From JBBPYR01 sp038199755 (GTDB lineage Bacteria > Chloroflexota > Ktedonobacteria > Ktedonobacterales > Ktedonobacteraceae), in contig JBBPYR010000337.1 in assembly GCA_038199755.1 (NCBI GenBank), positions 1-17,244 on the forward strand: a stretch of 17,244 nucleotides of DNA, in the 5' to 3' direction. Each line of letters starts with the position of its first letter. Position 1 is the stretch's first letter. The notes under the pieces are model-generated. The model ran no database searches and was not told the origin of the DNA. It saw only the letters and a program-made list of their open reading frames with translations. Below, one piece after another: positions 14,049 through 17,244 of the stretch. Both the position numbers and the translations under genes were made by a program.

Positions 14049-14875
14049 TGCAACTAGGAATTTTTGCCAAGGCGTTTGCTCGCCCGACCGTCGAAGAGGT
14101 GTTCGATGCTGTGAGAGCGCATGGCTTGAGCTGCGTGCAGTTTAATCTGTCCTGCGCGGGTGTGCCATCCCTCCCAGATGTGATCGCCCCTTCCCTGATC
14201 ACTCGTATTCGCGAGGCAGCGCAGAGCAGAGACATCGAGATCGCTGCTGTTTCGGGCACCTACAACATGATCCACCCCGATCAAGAGGTGCAACAAAGGG
14301 GCCTGCGCCGATTACGAACGTTGGCTGCCGCCTGTCAGGGCCTGGGAACGGCCATCATTACGCTGTGTACAGGCACACGCGATCCCGTAGATATGTGGCA
14401 TTGGCATCCAGAGAACGCTTCTCCCCAATCCTGGTCTGATCTCTTACATGCGATGGAGGCTGCCCTACGTATCGCTGAGGAAGAGCAGGTGACGCTGGCC
14501 TTTGAGCCGGAGCGGGCGAATGTGGTGAACACCGCCTCGCACGGACAGGCATTGCTTGCCGCGATGCAGTCCCCACGCCTGAAGGTCGTGATCGACCCTG
14601 CGAACCTGATCGTGCCGGGCGATGAACGACCGATGTATCAGGTCATGGATGAGGCCTTTGACCTACTGGGAGAGCATATCGTCATTGCCCACGCCAAAGA
14701 TCGCGGGGCAGATGATAGCTTCCGGGCTGCCGGAGAGGGAATACTTGACTATGATTACTATCTGCGTCTTCTACAGGGAATTGGTTTTGCTGGTCCCTTG
14801 ATCATTCATGGGCTGGCTGAAGCGCAGGTGGATGCAGCTCTTCAGTTCATCCATGGCAAACTTCTGAAGGGCTAG
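14048..14875 (+). CDS. Sugar phosphate isomerase/epimerase (AP endonuclease 2-like TIM barrel)
   Basis: A TIM-barrel metalloenzyme of the xylose isomerase-like superfamily (IolE, hydroxypyruvate isomerase and epimerases). The 275 residues show the metal-site positions expected for the family: Glu153 in LAFEPE, Asp183 in VVIDPAN, His215 in IVIAHAKD and Glu258 in LIIHGLAE. AGGAGG at 14036-14041 is 6 nt before the ATG at 14048. An ATG at 14045 is only 3 nt away and would add one Met, so 14048 is preferred. The start overlaps the stop of the oxidoreductase gene (ATGATG around TGA), a sign of coupling. The stop TAG lies in the tetranucleotide CTAG, which is also the stop of the convergent gene. 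Confidence 0.9.
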   Translation: MQLGIFAKAFARPTVEEVFDAVRAHGLSCVQFNLSCAGVPSLPDVIAPSLITRIREAAQSRDIEIAAVSGTYNMIHPDQEVQQRGLRRLRTLAAACQGLGTAIITLCTGTRDPVDMWHWHPENASPQSWSDLLHAMEAALRIAEEEQVTLAFEPERANVVNTASHGQALLAAMQSPRLKVVIDPANLIVPGDERPMYQVMDEAFDLLGEHIVIAHAKDRGADDSFRAAGEGILDYDYYLRLLQGIGFAGPLIIHGLAEAQVDAALQFIHGKLLKG

Positions 14876-15426
14876 ACCACGATTTTAACGCGTGGCTTCC
14901 CAACCATCTTGGCGGCATGGGATGTGAGATAGGCGTCACGCTCCGCTTGCGGCAGCGCGGCCAGTATCTCCCTGCGGATACGGCGCAAGTCGTCAAGGCT
15001 GCCGGGTTCGCGTGATGATGGATGGGGATTGCTGAAGACGCGGTCAGAGCAAAACACGTTACGCCGCCGGAACGGTTCGGGAGCGGTTTCGTGGAAGTCC
15101 TCGCGCATGGCTTGATTCGCGTTGGCGACAATATACCACGGTTCAGGCATGCTATGAGCAGGGTCGTGCGCCCAGGTGGGGCACTCCAAGTCATAGCGTG
15201 CGGCCAGGTATTCAGCCGCAGCCGCACAGAAGGCAGCCCAGCCACGTTGCTCTTCGGTGGGATTGTCGGGTATGTGGATGGGGTCGGCAAGCAGTTGCTG
15301 GCGGCTCTCGATATTATATAAGAAGAAGGCGTTCATGAAATTGCCCACAGCTACGCGAAACCCTTCTTTGCCCGAAGCGAGTTCGTCATAGGCCATTGCT
15401 AATGTTTGTGTGGTAAATTGTTTCAC
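14872..15426 (-). CDS. Conserved-looking hypothetical protein, 184 residues
   Basis: Not recognised. The product is soluble, with no signal or membrane helix. Residues 1-80 look helical (ELASGKEGFRVAVGNFMNAF, WAAFCAAAAEYLAARYDL). The central part has PTWAHDP and PEPWYIVANANQAM. The third part has APEPFRRRNVFCSDRVFS (115-132), a pattern that looks conserved, and a basic end. It starts with GTG at 15426; AGAGAGG lies about 10 nt upstream, and an ATG at 15396 (residue 11) is the alternative. It lies 211 nt downstream of a nucleotidyltransferase gene on the same strand with a stem-loop between, so the two may form one unit, for example a toxin-antitoxin-like pair; this is inference from order alone. 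Confidence 0.7.
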   Translation of the reverse strand: MKQFTTQTLAMAYDELASGKEGFRVAVGNFMNAFFLYNIESRQQLLADPIHIPDNPTEEQRGWAAFCAAAAEYLAARYDLECPTWAHDPAHSMPEPWYIVANANQAMREDFHETAPEPFRRRNVFCSDRVFSNPHPSSREPGSLDDLRRIRREILAALPQAERDAYLTSHAAKMVGKPRVKIVV

Positions 15427-15572
15427 TGTTCAGTTGCCTCTCTGCTTGCTGCAACTGCTATCCTTCTACGTTGCTTGCTTGTTTCAATCTTCTGCGGCGT
15501 GAGCAGACTGCTACTACTTATTAAAGGATACCACAGAAATAAGCATCTGACTAGTGTTAAAAGTTAAGTCCC

Positions 15573-15636
15573 CAGGGCTGTTGCAAAGTCGACCCTACCG
15601 ATCATGTCACCGAGGTAGGGACCAGCTTCAGCCCTG
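15573..15636 (-). repeat. Two-tier stem-loop downstream of the nucleotidyltransferase gene
   Basis: The outer arms CAGGGCTG (15573-15580) and CAGCCCTG (15629-15636) and the inner arms CCCTACC (15593-15599) and GGTAGGG (15614-15620) are nested exact complements. On the minus strand the structure begins one base after the stop codon of the nucleotidyltransferase gene, so it could end or stabilise that transcript. GGGCTGTTGCAAAGT at its left edge also resembles the terminal inverted repeat of IS6-family elements (CTGTTGCAAA core). Confidence 0.5.
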
Positions 15637-15637
15637 T

Positions 15638-16228
15638 TCAAGTCCCGAATATGCCATCCAAGGTGCGGGATAATTGGTAGGTAGCTTGATGAATGGGTGA
15701 GGGGAAATAGCGATTTACGACTTGTTGCGCCTGTATCCGACTGTGGATGCTGAGCATTCGCAGCAGGGCATCGATGTCGGTAAGGTCTTTTTCGGGCCTG
15801 CCCGCCATGAGCTTGCAGGCCAAAATATAATCTAGATCGCTTGGGACGTAGAGATGCAACATCTGGTAGGCTTTGAGCAGGCGCATGGGTGGAAGCTCGT
15901 TCTCACTCAGTTCAAGTAAAAAGGGCGAACAGTCATCGTTGAAGAACATTTGGTGCTGTCCCTTCAGCCCATGACGTTTGCCGATACCTTTGATGATGCG
16001 GCGAATCTTGTCGGCGAGCGGTGACTTAAAAATGAGGGTGCTCTCCTCGCTGCCCATCATTTCAAAGATAATCACGTCCACATCGGTGGTGGGGCGCGTG
16101 ATGACATTCTGAAAGAGTAAGCAGGCACCTCCGACCATGAGAACACGCATCGGTTCTGAAGCGGGGAAGGCTTTCACCAAGGCCTGATCGAGTTCTTCTA
16201 GTAGCCCCTCCAATTCTGGCTTATTCAT
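15638..16228 (-). CDS. Nucleotidyltransferase-fold protein, DUF6036-like
   Basis: A 196-residue protein with the hallmark of the DNA polymerase beta-like nucleotidyltransferase fold: VLMVGGACLLF (29-39, the GG pair at 33-34) followed by RPTTDVDVII (45-54, acidic pair Asp49/Asp51). The C-terminal half (YVPSDLDYILACKLMAGRPEKDLTDIDALLRML) resembles the helical part of DUF6036/AbiEii-type proteins, which are often found in toxin-antitoxin or abortive-infection contexts. AAGGAG at 16237-16242 is 8 nt before the ATG at 16228. A stem-loop follows right after the stop, then the 184-residue hypothetical gene. A toxin or antitoxin role is only a hypothesis. Confidence 0.8.
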   Translation of the reverse strand: MNKPELEGLLEELDQALVKAFPASEPMRVLMVGGACLLFQNVITRPTTDVDVIIFEMMGSEESTLIFKSPLADKIRRIIKGIGKRHGLKGQHQMFFNDDCSPFLLELSENELPPMRLLKAYQMLHLYVPSDLDYILACKLMAGRPEKDLTDIDALLRMLSIHSRIQAQQVVNRYFPSPIHQATYQLSRTLDGIFGT

Positions 16229-16314
16229 GCGTTCAACTCCTTTGCGCTCTTCTATCGAGGTAATAAAACAGGTTGGATGGTGATTAGCAGCAGCGAAGCG
16301 CGCTGCAAGCCCTT

Positions 16315-16433
16315 GTAGGGGCGAGATTTAGCGCGCCCTCGTACCTGTTCCCCAAGCGATTCGCATCGGGCAATGGTTTTCGCTAGTATGGAATTCGCCA
16401 ACGGGTACGGGGTGCGATAAATCTCACCCCTAC
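16315..16433. mobile_element. 119-bp palindromic MITE/REP-like element
   Basis: The left arm GTAGGGGCGAGATTTAGCGC... (16315-16345) and right arm (16404-16433, reverse complement GTAGGGGTGAGATTTATCGC...) are about 30-bp imperfect terminal inverted repeats around a 58-nt centre. No transposase is encoded. The structure fits a non-autonomous miniature element or a large REP sequence. Open frames crossing it on the minus strand are treated as accidental. Confidence 0.6.
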
Positions 16434-17217
16434 GGGGCGGGTCGTTTTCCTTTTGTTGTGTTTGCCGTCTCACCCACCACCCATGATAGCACAAAGCTCT
16501 GGCTTTCAAGCGTGAACAGGGCTTATAGGAGTATTCCAAAACCGCGAGGAAGAAGCGGAAATGGTTCAAGAGGAGAGCGAGTGCAAGAGGTAGGCCCAGG
16601 ATACGTGTAAAATTCTTCATTGTATGGACCTATGTCCATCTCTTGCCCCGCTGCGAGTATCTGACTCTATGCAATTGATGCGTCACCTGCTATGGGCACT
16701 CTGGCGACAAAGGAATGATACGCTCTTTGCCTAGCGACTCTTCTCTTGGGCTTGTTGCTACAGGCTCGCCTCCAAAATCTCTCCACCCTACAGTTTGCAC
16801 ATCCTTATCACCTCCACCTCCCTCACTGCCTGTGCCCTATGACTTCCAGATGGTTGCGTTTTCGCAGAAAAGGTTGAGCTTTCTTCACCAGTTCAGGGAG
16901 AATATCCAGTCTCATGGTATAGTATGAACTGTTATGACACATAAAGAGACGTAACGGCGTGTTTTTGTCCTTTCTGCATTGCTCCTTTCCTCCTTCACCA
17001 CCATTGGTTTCTTCTTCTTTTTTCTTACACTGTTCACAGGGAAACGAATTTCTCTTTTTACGCGAGTGAATCGTTTTCCTCGCAGAGCATGGGTCTCCCA
17101 GGCCAGAATCCTGTTATGGATCGCGGCTCTTGCTGTTTTCTGTGTAGAGTGTATTTTTCGTCCTGATTGCTTGTTTTGTGTGATTGCTTGTTGTGTAGAA
17201 AGTGAAGGACCGCATTC
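16434..17217. other. Gene-poor stretch
   Basis: No gene is supported here. Short open frames exist but have no Shine-Dalgarno, family motif or coherent composition. A small dyad ATGGAC/GTCCAT lies at 16624-16639. The part from about 16950 is T-rich, giving hydrophobic-looking but start-less translations. It is probably the upstream region of the gene that may start at 17218. Confidence 0.4.
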
Positions 17218-17244
17218 ATGTTTCGCAATCCTCGTCCCTTCCCA
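17218..17244 (+). CDS. Possible start of a gene running off the right edge
   Basis: ATG at 17218 is preceded by AAGGA (17205-17209) with an 8-nt gap, the best start signal in the right-hand 900 nt. Only nine codons (MFRNPRPFP) are visible, so nothing can be said about function. Confidence 0.35.

Noticed and set aside
16252..16620. 122-codon minus-strand frame upstream of the nucleotidyltransferase gene
   Set aside because: Half of it runs through the palindromic element at 16315-16433, and the ATG has no Shine-Dalgarno. The hydrophobic N-terminus alone is not enough.
16715..16927. 70-codon plus-strand frame rich in Ser and Pro
   Set aside because: No ribosome site, no motif and low-complexity composition.
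16960..17244. T-rich hydrophobic open frame running to the right edge
   Set aside because: It has no ATG or GTG start with a ribosome site, and the string of Phe comes from T-rich DNA. The ATG at 17218 in another frame has a good Shine-Dalgarno.
1..17244. CRISPR array, tRNA, rRNA or complete insertion sequence
   Set aside because: No regularly spaced repeats, no cloverleaf-like or conserved RNA sequence and no transposase reading frame were seen on either strand.

Overview
The window looks like a chromosomal segment of a Chloroflexota bacterium, most likely of the Ktedonobacteria type. That placement is an inference from gene content: an ECF sigma factor paired with a membrane anti-sigma carrying a beta-propeller, a DUF4397 surface protein next to a class F-like sortase, a short UvrA paralogue, and palindromic intergenic repeats. 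It was not checked by any search. Base composition is mixed, and the stretch around 2090-2600 is visibly more A-rich than its neighbours.

Layout. Positions 1-2042: a partial ornithine carbamoyltransferase gene (minus strand, running off the left edge) is divergent from murB. Positions 2083-2667: an unrecognised plus-strand locus in which a membrane-anchor peptide with an excellent Shine-Dalgarno lies in one frame and the larger body lies in another. Positions 2615-4599 (minus): an ECF sigma factor and, translationally coupled to it, a probable anti-sigma factor (one transmembrane helix, six propeller motifs outside). Positions 4986-6599 (plus): a two-domain DUF4397 surface protein with a C-terminal MPGTG/hydrophobic/RR sorting-like tail, followed by a sortase that carries a lipoprotein-type signal. 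The intergenic DNA around these genes holds three long inverted repeats.

Positions 6578-7123 (minus): a small DUF3592-like membrane protein, divergent from a 740-residue UvrA-like protein (7122-9344) that lacks the UvrB-binding region. Positions 9506-10969: a small regulatory cluster with a strong promoter, the deletion scar of an arsR gene that now reads as a 36-codon leader overlapping the next start, a VOC-family gene, an intact arsR-family gene, and an AHSA1/SRPBCC gene. A 21-bp perfect hairpin separates this cluster from a convergent TetA-like MFS exporter (11163-12425, minus).

Positions 12972-14875 (plus): an overlapping two-gene operon for sugar or polyol metabolism (a Gfo/Idh/MocA oxidoreductase and a TIM-barrel isomerase/epimerase), preceded by a TATAAT promoter and an 8-bp hairpin in the leader. 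Positions 14872-16228 (minus): an unrecognised 184-residue protein downstream of a DUF6036-like nucleotidyltransferase, with a two-tier hairpin between them. Positions 16229-17217 have no convincing gene but contain a 119-bp palindromic MITE/REP-like element. A new plus-strand gene may begin at 17218.

No rRNA, tRNA, CRISPR array or complete insertion sequence was seen. The most distinctive observations are the arsR deletion scar that has become a coupled leader ORF, the lipoprotein-like sortase next to its probable MPGTG substrate, and the split-frame locus at 2150-2667.
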